Shown piece after piece: positions 47,622 to 63,590 of a stretch of 64,000 nt of DNA (position 1 is the first letter of the stretch; each line of letters starts with the position of its first letter). The stretch is from Pollenia angustigena. Lineage: Eukaryota; Arthropoda; Insecta; Diptera; Polleniidae. The notes below the pieces were generated by a model. The model ran no database searches and was not told where the DNA came from. It saw only the letters and a list, made by a program, of their open reading frames with translations. The stretch lies in assembly GCA_930367215.1 (NCBI GenBank), contig OV884059.1:29193882-29257881 (forward strand), read 5' to 3'. Position numbers and translations under genes: made by a program.

Positions 47622-47670
47622 TTCTTAACCTGACCTTGAGCTTGATTTAAAAAAAGGAAGAAATATTATT
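47622..47670 (+). mobile_element. Inverted copy of the Penelope-like 3' tail
   Basis: CTTAACCTGACCTTGAGCTT is the reverse complement of the segment near 43040, so two Penelope tails face each other around the nest. Confidence 0.65.
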
Positions 47671-47814
47671 TTTAATTTTTAAGGATTTAATTAATTTCTC
47701 AGTTATCTTAATAACTTCTTCATGTCATAACATAATAGTTATAATAATAATAAATTTAAAAAACCAAAAAGTTTAAGCTACAATTTTTAAATATCAACAA
47801 ATCAGTAACATGCA

Positions 47815-47985
47815 GTCTACAACTGACATGAAATGCTTAACTTTAACACTAATATGATGTTAGTGTTAGGTATAGACTCATCATGTTAGAAGTTTTCTCA
47901 TGTTATAACACGGTTGTTAATGCAAATGTTTTAACAACGCTGTTATAACTTCAAGGTATAACAGCAAATCATGTCAGTTGTAGAC
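47815..47985. mobile_element. MITE with GTCTACAACTGACATGA inverted ends
   Basis: The 17-bp ends are exact inverses, 171 bp apart. The element lies where the second LTR copy breaks off. Confidence 0.75.
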
Positions 47986-48035
47986 GGGCGGTTAGGGAAA
48001 AGATGTATATTTCTTAATAGCTATGGTAAAAATTA

Positions 48036-48119
48036 TCAAATAATTGAGTCAACCTATTTTTTTGATTACTTAATACTAAATAATATCATACTTATTATAT
48101 ACGAGGGTGACTCTCAACA
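48036..48119 (-). mobile_element. Truncated second LTR (5' LTR in minus orientation)
   Basis: About 80 bp match 41887-41968 with one visible difference, ending TCTCAACA and followed by the AACG target duplication. The rest of the LTR has been lost. Confidence 0.8.
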
Positions 48120-48321
48120 AACGCAAATCGCAACGTCGTTTTATATACACCCTTATTAAAATATGCCTACGACTGTTTGGTAATAGATTAAAGAAAATAA
48201 GTAAACGTTCTCTTTAATCTATTACAAAACAGTATTTTTAATACGCCAAACACAATAAGGATGATAATAAGATTTCTGTAATAAAAGAATTTTATAACAA
48301 AGATTTCTTTATTTAAGAGAA

Positions 48322-48913
48322 TCTATCTATCTATATATATAAAAATTAAAAATGTTTGTTTGTTTGTTTGTTTGTTTGTTTGTTTGTCAATCCTATGGTA
48401 TACTTCACTTTTGAAAATAAAAATAAAGCCGGTAGGCGCAGGGGGGAATACCTACCATAGGATGCATATATTAAATATCGCTCAATTGAAGAACTATTAA
48501 AGGGAGAGTCTTCAAACGTGGTTTAAGCTACTATTTTGGTAAACTATAAATTTCAATATTAAAATGGGCGGGGTAGACGGAGGAGCAGTACCCCCCATAG
48601 ATAGAAATATTAATAAGAGCCGCTGCACGCGGCAGTAGGATCTTCTGAGCTCCAAAATTGAAATAAAATAGCAGCGGGGGAAGTGGTACCCCCATAGGAC
48701 GCCAATGTTTAGTATCGCATATATGAAGAACTGTTATAGTGAGAATGTTCACAGTTAGTAGAAGTCACTCTTATGGTATACTTCACTTTTGAAAATAAAA
48801 ATAAATCGTGTAGGCTCAGGGCGGAAATACCTCCTATAGGATGCATATATTAAATATCTCTCAACTGAAGAAGTGGTTAAAGCAGTGTAGCGAAGCGCAC
48901 CGGGTTAAGCTAG
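48322..48913. mobile_element. Non-autonomous Helitron
   Basis: It starts A|TCTATCTA... and ends GCGAAGCGCACCGGGTTAAG, CTAG|T, the Helitron rule of TC...CTRR inserted between A and T, with a GC-rich stretch before the end. A TTTG microsatellite lies near the 5' end. Interior phrases such as GAGAGTCTTCAAA are shared with 62364-62843. Confidence 0.75.
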
Positions 48914-49354
48914 TTTTAAATAAAAATTAGATTTAAAGTGTATTAAAAACAACTTTAAAATTCTTGCGTTTTGCGTTTTCGATTTCCAGAACACCCCTGA
49001 TACTCAGCACCAAATTATAATCTAAATAAAAAAAATCGTAGCTTCAAATAAGAGTCCGTTTTCTTCGTTCTATTAACTCAGTACTTGAGCATTGACAAAT
49101 AAAAAAAACCGTACTCAGTTCCAAATTTAGATTAATATGTATTGCAATATTTAAAAATATTTCGCATTTATGTACGTTTATTATCGTTTCTTAAAAAAAT
49201 AACATAAACAAGGATCAGTTTAAAGTAAAATTATTTTAAATAGAATTTCTAAGCCCTTCTTAATTGTAGAGGCCTTAATTATAAAAGAAATACTTTAGGT
49301 TTTAAGCCCTTTATAAATCAAAAATATTTTTTATGAAAGAAAAATTCAAATCAT

Positions 49355-51934
<2,580 letters not shown>

Positions 51935-53882
51935 TATTAAATAAAAATTTATTTGAAGTAAAAATTAAAATTTTTACAATTGTTAAAAAAATGACAACAC
52001 AAATTAATGTCAACACGTGTGTTGAATGATAATGATACCAGACTTAAGTACAAATAAATCACACAATTTACAAAAATCGCTGATTTTGAATATATTTCTA
52101 ATGTGTCTCGGTTTACACAATTAATGATTTCTCTCATTTTATTGGTAAAGGCATCTTTGCATGGTAATGCACGATTACGATATTTCAAAAAAGTTATGTA
52201 GAATGAGAAAAATCTTATCATGAAAAAGCAAAATGTACTGAGTAGGAGAGAATGCGCATACAAATTTTGACAAGCGGTCGGTAATTGTTTATTTTCAAAA
52301 GGCTAGTTTACATGGTATTACAATGTTTTACGACATGGCAAAAAATTATGAAGAATTAAAAAAATCTTATCACGTAAAAGAAGAGCATACGGATACAAAA
52401 TTTGACAAGCGGTCAGTAAAGGTTTTATTCGAAACCATTTTAGAAAATACATAATAATCAGTGTTTTCACTATGGTTGTTCTTTATTGCCTGGTAAAGGT
52501 TTATTTATTTTTCATCATAATTCAGTAAAGTTTGCTCCATTGATCAGTATCTGAACAACCTAAACAAAAGCGGCAAGCGTTTTTTTAAACATGAAAATTT
52601 TATTTAAATACAATTTCAATAAAACAAACCGACATAGTGATCTGTCAAATAAGATTTATCAGCCGAGTGGTTTCTAATTCGCATTCCAACGGTTTGTTTC
52701 GTATAAATTGAATGCAAATGAGAAGTTTTGACATACAAAAAACTCTTCCGCTCTTATTTAGGTAGCTCAGTATCTATTTTCTACATATCTCCGTCCAGAA
52801 CCTGCCGTTGTTATGCTTTATTGCCATCAGAGAAAATTCGTATCAAATACCCTCATTTGCGTTCGTACAATCAAACTTTCACAGCCAAACGCATTCGCTG
52901 CTGTTTTTAAAATCATTCAAGTAATGCACAGCGTATTGGCTTTGCCATTCATGCCATTTTTAGCTTCGTTCGTCAATGATTGCTTTGGTAAAAAACAAAA
53001 ATCATTGCTCTGGTGCCTATTCAGCAGTTGCTATGTAGTACGTATTAGTTTTTTCGAATGCTGGATTCGGAAGAAAAAAATTTAAATGAAACCCAAACAA
53101 ACAAAGGTACAAATACAAAAACAATATACAGACAGCGTTACTTTTGTTGCTACTGCAAGTTATAATAAAATGTATTGAAATAACTGATTTATTTCGGGTC
53201 AAATATTGGTTCAGCACACACATCTGTGAACAGATTTGGATTCAGCACGCTAAAGTCCATTAAAACCACATAAAAAAGTTAATGCTTTGTTTTTGTTTTA
53301 AATGGTATTTTCTATGCGAACGTTAACGTTCGAAACCGATAAACAGGCTGTAAATTTCTAATAGATTCAGTTCAAACTTGGTACAAATGATAACTTATCC
53401 TTGGGTTATGACCCGTACAAGCCTAACTGACTACGCAAATCCTTACGTCCACTACTGTCAAAATATGTGAAAACGGTATACGTCGACTACTGACGACCGG
53501 GCCAATTTGCTAATTTCTTTCTTTTTTTTTAATTGACATTCGACTTCAAACGCTACCAGTTTCCTGTGCGTCTTGCATTCGCAATGTCAACAAACAAAGA
53601 ACATTTAGGAGAATAAATTTAAATATTTTAGTTAATGGTGAGTTGAATTCAATATTTGAAGTTTTATAAACAAATTTAATATACGAAGAAGATATGAAAA
53701 CAATTGATTCTTGGTTTCCAATATTTTATAAAAAAAAAAAAAACAATTTATTACACTTTCGGAAAAATAAATGTAAAATTAAAAGTTTTTACTCAAGAAT
53801 ATTATTCTGAAAATTTTGCCTTTTTATTAAAAAAATAATTTTTTTGCAATATTCATCAGCTAATGTGGAACGAATATTAAGT
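51935..53882. other. Intergenic upstream of Nsun2, no gene seen
   Basis: A direct repeat of about 100 bp is visible: TTTTGACAAGCGGTCGGTAA near 52266 and TTTGACAAGCGGTCAGTAAA near 52400, each preceded by AAAATCTTATCA. A fragment of the GAACGTTAACGTTC MITE lies at about 53295-53350. Short ORFs at 52728-53085 have no recognisable similarity. Confidence 0.5.
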
Positions 53883-54150
53883 AAGTGCTGGTTCACACAG
53901 GTCAAGTTTACTTGAACAGTTTTATTTAAATTTTCTTTTGAACTTGCGTTCACGTTCATGCACAAAATTAATTTTTGTTTTCTTTCCTTCAACTTTGTAG
54001 CTTTTTATTATATTACGGATGAAAAAAGAAAAGAAAAATACATAACTGACTGGTACGGTCAAGTATGTACCCCTTTCCATTCTCTTTACCCCTCTCTCCT
54101 AAAAGCTCAAGACTTGAAGAGTCAAACTTGACCTGTGTGAACCAGCACTA
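53883..54150. mobile_element. MITE of the AGTGCTGGTTCACACAGG family, copy 1
   Basis: The ends AAGTGCTGGTTCACACAGGT and ACCTGTGTGAACCAGCACT are inverted, and CAAGTTT/AAACTTG continues inward. An inverted, about 95% similar copy lies at 60663-60932 and a short palindromic derivative at 63443-63590. Confidence 0.9.
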
Positions 54151-54985
54151 AGTATACATAAATAAAGCAAAGCATTGAAATTGTTTAGATACAGAATCGC
54201 TTGAAGGAATTTTATGTATAAACAAAAGACTTCCTTAAATTAAATAAATCAAATTATTTTAATACTCTTATATAGAATGAAATTTTAGAACAAATGACTT
54301 CTGAAATTTACAATTAATAAAGTCATAAAATTATTTTAAATATCTACGATGATATGACACTGTGTATACATAGACACAATTGGGGGATTCACAAGGTGTG
54401 CTATCAAGTCATATCGTCATAATGTCCTAAATAATATTTTACAATTATTTGAAAAAAATATTGTTGTGTTTCAAACAAAATAAACATTTTAATGCTGTGT
54501 TCATTGATTCGTCACTGTACAGTAGAAATCTAAATTACATATTTCCTGTAATTATTTTAAGACATATGACTTTACAACTTTATGAATACCTTGTAAATCC
54601 CTCATATGTATTTGAATATACATTTTTATGTTTTTTTATGTTGTAAATATAAATTTAATTACTTAACATATTAACTTTTAATATTAATGTACCAAGAAAA
54701 ATTTAAATATCGACTTTACCTTTCGATTGTTGCATGAATCCGAAAATTGAAACAAAATCAACTCCGAAATAGATTTTTTTAAGCTCCCAGATTTGTTTTG
54801 CTGATTTCACCACTTTTTTCAGATTTATTAGAAAAAATTTCTGGCAACAGTGGCATCAAGGCTGCCCACTTTATTGTCGCGTTACCAAGTTTTCAAAACA
54901 TATTTGATCATTTCAACTAAATTTTGTTAATTAGCGGGACAAATTATTTAAATCAATAAAATTTGCAAAAAATATCATTAGTAAA
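54151..54985. other. Intergenic, includes presumed promoter of the gene at 54986
   Basis: A short palindromic patch (GATATGACAC...AAGTCATATCGTC) lies at 54349-54418. No coding signal. Confidence 0.4.
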
Positions 54986-55657
54986 ATGTCTACATTTGTT
55001 AAACCTTTAACACCTACAAAAAATAGGTCTAATATAAAGCCAGTTACACCAACAAAATCAAAATCAATGTCCAATATCAGCTATAGTGCTGGAATTTCTA
55101 GTGTAAATCTCAGCTCTTCCACTAAAGTGTTAGACGAAATTAATTTATTGCTGCACTTGGAAACACTTAAACGAAACAGGGACAATGAAATAATTTTAAG
55201 ACAGAAAATCGAAGAAGCATACAAACTTTTTGAGGAACGTCGCCACAAGTATTTGGTTATGGTGGCCAAATATGCTTCATTAGTTAAATTGGCTTCTACT
55301 AGGAAAGTTTTACTAAGCAATGATTTAGTTGACTTTTCTACCGAATCAGCCGTCACGGATGCCAAAAGTATTAAAGATAAATTAAGTAGTGGCAGTGCTA
55401 CTGATTATATTAGCACTACAGAGTTGGAAAAGTTCAAGGAACTGCTGCATATGGTAGATAAATATAAAAATCTTCCAATCAGGCGTTCTGAGCTTGTCGA
55501 TCTTCAAAATGCAACTGATGCTATACAATATTCCACGGAATCTATTGAAATATCTTTGGAAAAATGTACTACCCAAGGTTTAGATTATTTCATAAGCACC
55601 TTGGATATGATCAACTTTCCTAAGCTTTTAAAGGAATATCAATACAATAAATATTAA
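54986..55657 (+). CDS. Small single-exon TP-motif / coiled-coil protein, family not recognised
   Basis: A 223-aa intact ORF in a gene-dense stretch, facing Tip60 tail to tail, ATG in context AAAATGTCT. The first 30 residues are basic and carry repeated TPTK motifs (PLTPTKNRS, PVTPTKSKS), which look like proline-directed kinase sites. Residues 50-100 are predicted from composition to be helical (LLLHLETLKRNRDNEIILRQ, then a charged EEAYKLFEERRH), suggesting a coiled coil. A second helical stretch lies at about 140-165. No signal peptide or membrane segment. A small mitotic or cytoskeletal protein (for example an augmin-type subunit) is possible, but this is a guess from size and shape. AATAAA overlaps the end of the ORF. 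Codon use and integrity argue that it is a real gene. Confidence 0.7.
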   Translation: MSTFVKPLTPTKNRSNIKPVTPTKSKSMSNISYSAGISSVNLSSSTKVLDEINLLLHLETLKRNRDNEIILRQKIEEAYKLFEERRHKYLVMVAKYASLVKLASTRKVLLSNDLVDFSTESAVTDAKSIKDKLSSGSATDYISTTELEKFKELLHMVDKYKNLPIRRSELVDLQNATDAIQYSTESIEISLEKCTTQGLDYFISTLDMINFPKLLKEYQYNKY

Positions 55658-55916
55658 AGAAAGAAAATTGTGTTTAATTTATACAGTTATACAGTTTCTG
55701 GTAAAAGATCATGATTAACATCTTTCCACCAGACTGCAGTGCATTTATTTTTATTCATATGTATTTTATTTAGGTTCTTTTCAGTGGGGGAAGTATCTTG
55801 GAGTTCTTTCTACACATTCAATTCTAATAATGAAAAATTAAAGAAAAACAAAAAAATTTATGAATTAGACTACACAACTAAAAACAGGGCGGGTTAGGGA
55901 TGATGAGAAAAGTCAA

Positions 55917-57673
<1,757 letters not shown>

Positions 57674-58793
57674 GTTTGAATACAGATTTATTAATTTAAA
57701 TAAATCTTGTTTTTGTCTCTGATTACTATTTTCTTTTTTTTACAAATATGTTCTGGGAAAATAAAAAAAGCTGTTTTGTGAAATGTCAAAATTTTAAAAC
57801 GGAGATAATACAGAAGCTGGTTGCTATAAAAACTATTTTAAGTTGCACTTAAAGAAATTATGTTGTAGTTTTTGGCTTGAATCTAGTTTACCGAAGGAAC
57901 TCCAAATGAAAAAACATGTACCTAGGATAATCTATTCAAGAGCTTGAAAATAATAAACATATTAGCACTATACTTTCAGAAATGTAGTGTAAAATCGCAT
58001 ATTTATATGAAAACTTTAGAAGTCCATAACTCGAAAACTATGCGTTTGCGCCACTTTTTTCACTTCATATTTTCTTCTTATTTTTCAAGTTTCTATCACC
58101 GTAAGATACTTTTTATTTTATTTGAAACTGTGTCGGTAAACAAGATTTGTTCCCAATTTTTAGTACGACCACTTTTAAACACTCAAATATTACTTTGCAA
58201 AGTCGCGTTTATTTAAGGGAATTGAAAAGAGAATAGCGGGGGCAACTCCTTGAACAATTAGTTGATTTTTGCGATTTATATAAGACAAATATTTTTGGCA
58301 AAACTGCAGTTTACGGAACAAGCAAAATAAACTGGATCCCTTGTGGAATTAAAAATAAAAAAAAAAACAAAATAAGAGTTAAAGGGGCTGAGGCCTGTGG
58401 ACCTCTCTAGTTAAAAAAAGCCGTCCTGCCCATTTAGTGGTATGTGTGGGAACTCAAATTAAAGTTAATTGTGCAAGAAAACCGAAAAAATAAAATTAAG
58501 AGCTGGCGGGACTGCTGGTGCTTCCCCTTCCCAATTATATTTAGGTACGAGTAATTAAATAAAAGGAAATTCTCACAATTGTAAATATTTTGCTTTAAAA
58601 TTAAAAATTTTTAACGACGAAAATGCAACCAGCGTCTATATCAAATAATGCAAAGAGCGACTGTAATGTTTGTTGCTTACAAAATAGTTTTGAAAACATT
58701 CGTATATTTACCAAAATGTTAAAAGCAAAAAAAAATGAAACAATTAAAAAAAATCAGCGAAGAGCAAAATACATAACTTTTCCGTGTTATTAT
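57674..58793. other. Intergenic, Tip60 upstream region
   Basis: AT-rich; no ORF with support. A mixed-content patch at 58380-58540 is not recognised. Confidence 0.45.
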
Positions 58794-59882
58794 CAGGGTT
58801 TAAAAGCACCCATCAGCTGGCTGCTTTTTATTTTTGCTTTTGCCACTGCTTTTGAAATTTTTAATTTTTTTTCCAATAGCCAATGTTTTGTTTTTCGTTT
58901 GTGCAAAAAAGCAAATCTCCTATTTTGAATATTTTTATTTTCTGACAACTGCTTTTTTACCAGCCAGCTACAAAAATGGACCACCACATAAAAAGCAAAA
59001 GCTAAAAAAAATTATTTCGCCTTTTGCTTTTTTACTTTTTCCTGAAAGAAGAGCTAGTTAAAAAAGACAAACCAAAAAAAAAATCTAAAATTCAAAGAAC
59101 AAAAATTCTTCTCTGGCTGGTAATAACAAAAAGCCGCTGAAGTGTGTACTAAAAGCAGTCTGAGCAGAGCTATTAGCTCTGCAAAAAGGCAGATTACAAC
59201 GAAAAAATACTGATCAGTGTACAAGCAACATGGTTTTTTTTTCATGGTGGTGAGGAAAAATAAATTTTTGCCTTTCTTCAGATATGTTGTAGTAATGTTG
59301 TTGTTGCTCGACAGTTTGCATGACTATATCACGAAATGTGTGTGTGTACATTTGGGTTTTTATTAAATATTTTTAGTAAAGGCAACCAGCCAAAGTGTCT
59401 GTTGGATTTTTTATTGTATAGAAACAAAAACAAATTCTTGTTGTATTTGTTTTGCATGAAAAATATCACTTGTCTTCGTCGATCATGTGCCTTTCAGCTA
59501 CCTTTGCGCTGCTTTTATCTCCTATTTTGCGGCTATTAGCATGCAGTGGTTTTTGATTTGGCGGCTGTTTGACAGAATCTTTTTGTTTCATTCTCTTTCC
59601 TACATATTTTCTCCTACAACAGAAAAGTTATTGCCGTTGCTTTTTTAGTTCCATCAAATAAGAAATTTTTGCTATTGTTAAAAAAGCAATAGTTGGAAAA
59701 AGCAGTGTCCATTAAAAGGTTACTTTTCAAAAACAGTGTGTTTATTTTGCTGCTGCTTTTGAAAAGTGTTGGCTTTTTTAGCAGTGGAACTTGTCGGCTT
59801 TTTATTTTGGATTTTTTTTTTAATAGCAAAAAGGCAAAATTTGGCTGCTTTTGCTAATATGGCGTTAGCATTTTAAACCCTG
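58794..59882. mobile_element. Non-autonomous hAT element with 8-bp target duplication (7/8)
   Basis: GTTATTAT before and GTTGTTAT after flank the ends CAGGGTTTAAAAGCACCC and (reversed) CAGGGTTTAAAATGCTAACG. TTTTTGCTTTT/AAAAGCA motifs fill both halves, as binding-site repeats do in hAT elements. No transposase. Confidence 0.85.
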
Positions 59883-60662
59883 GTTGTTATTCATTCATGT
59901 ATTTTGAATTTTTAATAAGTTTTGCAGTTTTAAAATTTTTTATAAATCGTTTTTATTCCTGAGTATATTTGGTATTTCAAAGCGGGAACTTTTTCACAAA
60001 AAATTTACAGACACATTTTTTTGTGAATTGGCGAGCATATTTCTTACGTGACAGCTATTACTCGCCAAAAATGTGACAGAGAAAAACAGTTCTTTGTTTC
60101 AATGAATGGCAATTTTGAATAATTTTTCACATCTCAATCGAAAAGGTTCTTGACGTGGGAGTTACAGAACATTGGCAAAGATTATGGTGAAAAATACAGG
60201 TGGCTTCACTCGGCAACAAATACAAAGTTACAACAAAATCAAAGCGCGCCCGGACAAATGCAAAAGCAAAAAGTCGTCATCTGGCGTAATAATGCCACCA
60301 GTGTACACACTCTACATCTTCATATCCCTGCCGACAAACTTCGGAGTCTGTCTATCTATTAGTACAACCTTCGGAGTCTGCCTCTACCTTACCCTGCGGC
60401 CACACGGTCTAGTTGTTCTTGATAGTCTTTAACATATACCGCTTGTCAAAATTTACATAAATTGAAAGCTGTGACGTAGGCTGCATTCAATTGCTGAGCA
60501 AGTCATCAAGAAAACAATTTATAAAGACAAACGAAAAATTAACTCACTAACCTTGAAATCAGCTGTTTTCTTGAACTTAAATTGAAACACTCACTGGAAA
60601 GAGAATTTTGAAAGCAAGTTCGTATCAATTTTTAAAAGTATGAGTGTATTGGTAAAAAAGTG
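59883..60662. other. Intergenic, no gene seen
   Basis: Overlapping short frames at 60150-60432 have no recognisable similarity. A direct repeat CTTCGGAGTCTG occurs at 60339 and 60369. Confidence 0.4.
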
Positions 60663-60932
60663 TAAGTGCAGGTTCACACAGGTCAAGTTTGACTCTTCAA
60701 GTCTCGAGCTTTTAGGAGAGAGGGGTAAAGAGAATGGAAAGGGGTACATACTTGACCGTACCAGTCAGTTTTGTATTTTTCTTTTCTTTTTTCATCCGTA
60801 ATATAATAAAAAGCTACAAAGTTGAAGGAAAAGAAAACAAAAATTAATTTTGTGCATGAACGTGAACGCAAGTTCAAAAGAAAATTTAAATAAAACTGTT
60901 CAAGTAAACTTGACCTGTGTGAACCAGCACTT
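60663..60932. mobile_element. MITE of the AGTGCTGGTTCACACAGG family, copy 2 (inverted relative to copy 1)
   Basis: Nearly identical to the reverse complement of 53883-54150 over its whole length, including GAACGTGAACGCAAGTTCAA. The two copies could pair or recombine across the 6.5 kb holding the 54986 gene and Tip60. Confidence 0.9.
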
Positions 60933-61254
60933 AGTGTATCAAAACTTGATAGGCAAAACTTGATCGTGTAACCCTCCAGTTTGTACACCGTAAAAGGGTA
61001 CCATGTTAAACAATATAGCATACATATATAATATCTTCTTGCTCTGAAACTATTTTGAGTTTGTTGTTAATCAACGAAAGAAGAAGATATTTATTTGACA
61101 TTTTCTTTTCTCAATTTGCATCGAATTTGCTTAACTCGTGGCGTAAAGAAAATTTCAATTTTTTTGTGAAAAAAACTAATTAAAATTAGAGGTAAAATAA
61201 AAAAATTGCTATGAAAGTGTATTTAACGTTGCTAACTATTATTAATATATGCAG

Positions 61255-62064
61255 ATGCCAGCAGTTGATACTATTAAATCTTCATGGGCCGATGAAGTTG
61301 AGTTAGATTACGGCGGTCTGCCACCACCTACTGAAACAATTGAAAACGGGTTCAAATACGTCACAGAGTACAAGTACGACAAGGATGACAAGAAAGTTAA
61401 AGTGCTGCGTACATACAAAATAACAAAACAAGTTGTACCAAAAACAGTTGCATTGCGTCGCACTTGGCCCAAATTCGGTGAATCGAAGAATGACAAAGCC
61501 GGACCCAATTCACAAACTACCATCGTGGCCGAAGAAATCTTCATGCAGATTCTTAATACTAAAGAAGAAGAGAAGGCCAATGATCCTTTGTTGGACTTAA
61601 GTAAAAATATTGCCAAGTGTCGTATTTGTAATGGTGAGCATTGGTCCGTTTATTGTCCTTACAAGGGTACAGCTATGGATACCAATCTTATGGAAAAGAA
61701 AGCCACTGCTGCCGCCACAGCTGTTACAGAAGCACCCAAACCTGGCAAATATGTACCTCCATTCCTTAAAGACAGCCAAAAAGGTGGTATGGGTATGCGT
61801 GGACGTGATGATACCGCTGCTATACGTATTTCCAATTTATCTGAATCTATGACCGAGCAAGATCTTGAGGAACTTATCAAACGCATTGGACAACACACAA
61901 AAATGTATTTGGCCCGCGATAAAAACACAGGCCTCTGCAAAGGTTTCGCCTATGTTCATTTCCGCCAACGTAAAGATGCTGCTGCTGCTATTGAAATCCT
62001 CAATGGACACGGTTATGATCATTTGATTCTTAGTGCTGAATGGTCAAAACCCCAGAATAACTGA
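61255..62064 (+). CDS. eIF3g1: Eukaryotic translation initiation factor 3 subunit G (eIF3g)
   Basis: RNA-binding subunit of eIF3, acting in scanning and 40S recruitment. 269 aa, intact. The conserved N-terminus ([20 protein letters not shown]) is followed by a CCHC-type zinc knuckle (Cys122, Cys125, His129, Cys134 in [13 protein letters not shown]), a KYVPPFLKD linker and a C-terminal RRM with RNP2 IRISNL (190-195) and RNP1 KGFAYVHF (229-236). I start at the ATG at 61255, not 61249, because TATATGCAG directly before it is a good splice acceptor, with a likely donor after TTAGAG near 61190, placing an intron in the 5' UTR. The length then equals that of the Drosophila protein as I recall it. 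Confidence 0.95.
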   Translation: MPAVDTIKSSWADEVELDYGGLPPPTETIENGFKYVTEYKYDKDDKKVKVLRTYKITKQVVPKTVALRRTWPKFGESKNDKAGPNSQTTIVAEEIFMQILNTKEEEKANDPLLDLSKNIAKCRICNGEHWSVYCPYKGTAMDTNLMEKKATAAATAVTEAPKPGKYVPPFLKDSQKGGMGMRGRDDTAAIRISNLSESMTEQDLEELIKRIGQHTKMYLARDKNTGLCKGFAYVHFRQRKDAAAAIEILNGHGYDHLILSAEWSKPQNN

Positions 62065-62094
62065 TACATAGTGAGGGATTCAACTTCAACTTCC

Positions 62095-62100
62095 AATAAA
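62095..62100 (+). terminator. eIF3g polyadenylation signal
   Basis: AATAAA 31 bases after the stop codon, with a T-rich stretch following at 62120. Confidence 0.6.
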
Positions 62101-62363
62101 CAGAATTAAAAACAAACCTTTTTTTATAAAACATGCATCTTACACAAGTTCTATATGATAAATTTAGAATGTTTATACCTACAGGAAAGAAAAATTACTT
62201 CAGAATGTATAAATATATAAGTAGATTTTAAAGGCTACAATGAGTAAATTAAAGAAGTAGCGAACACCAAAGTTTTTTGTTTACATTTGTTTTGTATGAT
62301 TTAGGACGTCGGAAAAAATTCAGGAGGAGTTTAAACAATTCTGTTTACATTTGAAATCGTACT

Positions 62364-62843
62364 TCTATATACATATATAAAAATTAAAAATGTTTGTATG
62401 TTTGTTTGTTTGTTGGCTTATCGACTCCTAAACTACTGAACCGATTTTCCTGAAATTTTTACAGTAACATCACGTGAGCCCTAAAAATAAAATAGGCTAC
62501 TTATTTTTTTCGATAGGGGCAGGGGAATTGGTATCCCCCATAGGATGTCAATATTAATTATCGCATATCTTAAGAGCCGCTGCACGCATTTTGCTGAACT
62601 TTTGGTAGTAGGATCTTCTGAGCGCCAGGGGGGAAGTGGTACCCCCCCATAGAACGACGATATTTAATATCTCTTATCTTAAGAACTGTTATAGTAAGAA
62701 TGTTCAAACTTTGTAGAAGTCACTCTTATGGTATACTATACTTTTGAAAATAAAAATAAATATCTCTCTACTGAAGAACTATTAAAGGGAGAGTCTTCAA
62801 AGGTGGTTAAAGCAGTGTAGCGAAGCGCAACGGGTTAAGCTAG
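62364..62843. mobile_element. Non-autonomous Helitron, second copy
   Basis: It starts TCTATATACATATATAAAA and ends GCGAAGCGCAACGGGTTAAG then CTAG|T. It shares the end and interior blocks (GGATCTTCTGAGC, CACTCTTATGGTATACT, GAGAGTCTTCAAA) with 48322-48913, but has a longer 5' part. Confidence 0.75.
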
Positions 62844-63112
62844 TATGTTATAAATGTCGAAGTTTGGGTGTTTGTTAGTTTGTGACTGTCTCGGGAATTT
62901 GGTAGCCGGGTATTCAAATATAGGGTACTTTTAAACATGAAAATCGGGGAGAATATTAGTGCTATTTCTCCTTTTGCTTTATTTGGTATGCAGATTGCAT
63001 ATGGTTGGGATTAAAATGTAGGGTACCTTTTAAGGGATAACATTTGGGTTTTTAAAGGGTTAAAAACGGGATAAATTTGGATCTTTTTCTCTATTTAATA
63101 AATTTGATATAT
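62844..63112. other. Intergenic, no gene seen
   Basis: Repeats of TAGGGTAC and AAAATCGGG phrases (GTAGGGTACCTTTTAA near 63017) suggest a decayed repeat. Confidence 0.35.
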
Positions 63113-63129
63113 GTACATACATACATACA

Positions 63130-63160
<31 letters not shown>
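63113..63160. repeat. (ACAT)n microsatellite, about 11 units
   Basis: Short perfect tract of the same unit that follows the R1-clade LINEs at 4.5-5.0 kb. Here it carries no insertion. Confidence 0.95.
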
Positions 63161-63442
63161 TAAAGCCTACATTAACATAGGCCTAAATTATTAAATCACG
63201 TACATTTCTTTAGAATTTAAGTACACGCTCGCAAATGCGAACCACTTTGTTTTAAGGGCGATTCGAATTTCTGAATTATTCAAATTTCTGGACGGTTTTT
63301 TTTTTCACGAAAATTAAGGTAAATTTGACCATAAAGATATAAAAAACTATGCTTTTTTTAATTTTAGTTTATCTAACATAAAAACTTAAAAGAAAACAAC
63401 GAAATATAACAAAAAATAACAATTCAGTTTATTTGACTTTAG

Positions 63443-63590
63443 TTAGTGCTGGTTCACACACGTCAAGTTTGACTCTTCAAGTCTTGAGTTTTTAGGAGAG
63501 AGGGGAAAAGAAATGGCCTTCTCTTTTCCCTTCTCTCCTAAAAGGTCAAGACTTGACGAGTCAAACTTGACGTGTGTGAACCGGCACTTA
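63443..63590. mobile_element. Palindromic derivative of the AGTGCTGGTTCACAC family, copy 3
   Basis: TTAGTGCTGGTTCACACACG opens and CGTGTGTGAACCGGCACTTA closes. The arms of about 70 bp pair almost throughout, including CAAGTTTGACTCTTCAAGTC. The long interior of copies 1 and 2 is absent. Confidence 0.9.

Larger units (their letters stand above)
41667..48999. mobile_element. Outer TIR element of the 7.3-kb nest
   Basis: CAGGGGTGTTCTGGAAATCG at 41667 and its exact inverse at 48980-48999 form the ends. Removing the LTR element (41693-48119) brings CAAATCGC next to the left repeat. That extends the match to the right repeat (CAAAACGC), so the original element was about 0.9 kb and was later split. 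Confidence 0.7.

Noticed and set aside
61249..61254. Upstream in-frame ATG for eIF3g
   Set aside because: It lies in a splice acceptor-like sequence (TATATGCAG). Starting at 61255 gives the expected N-terminus and length.
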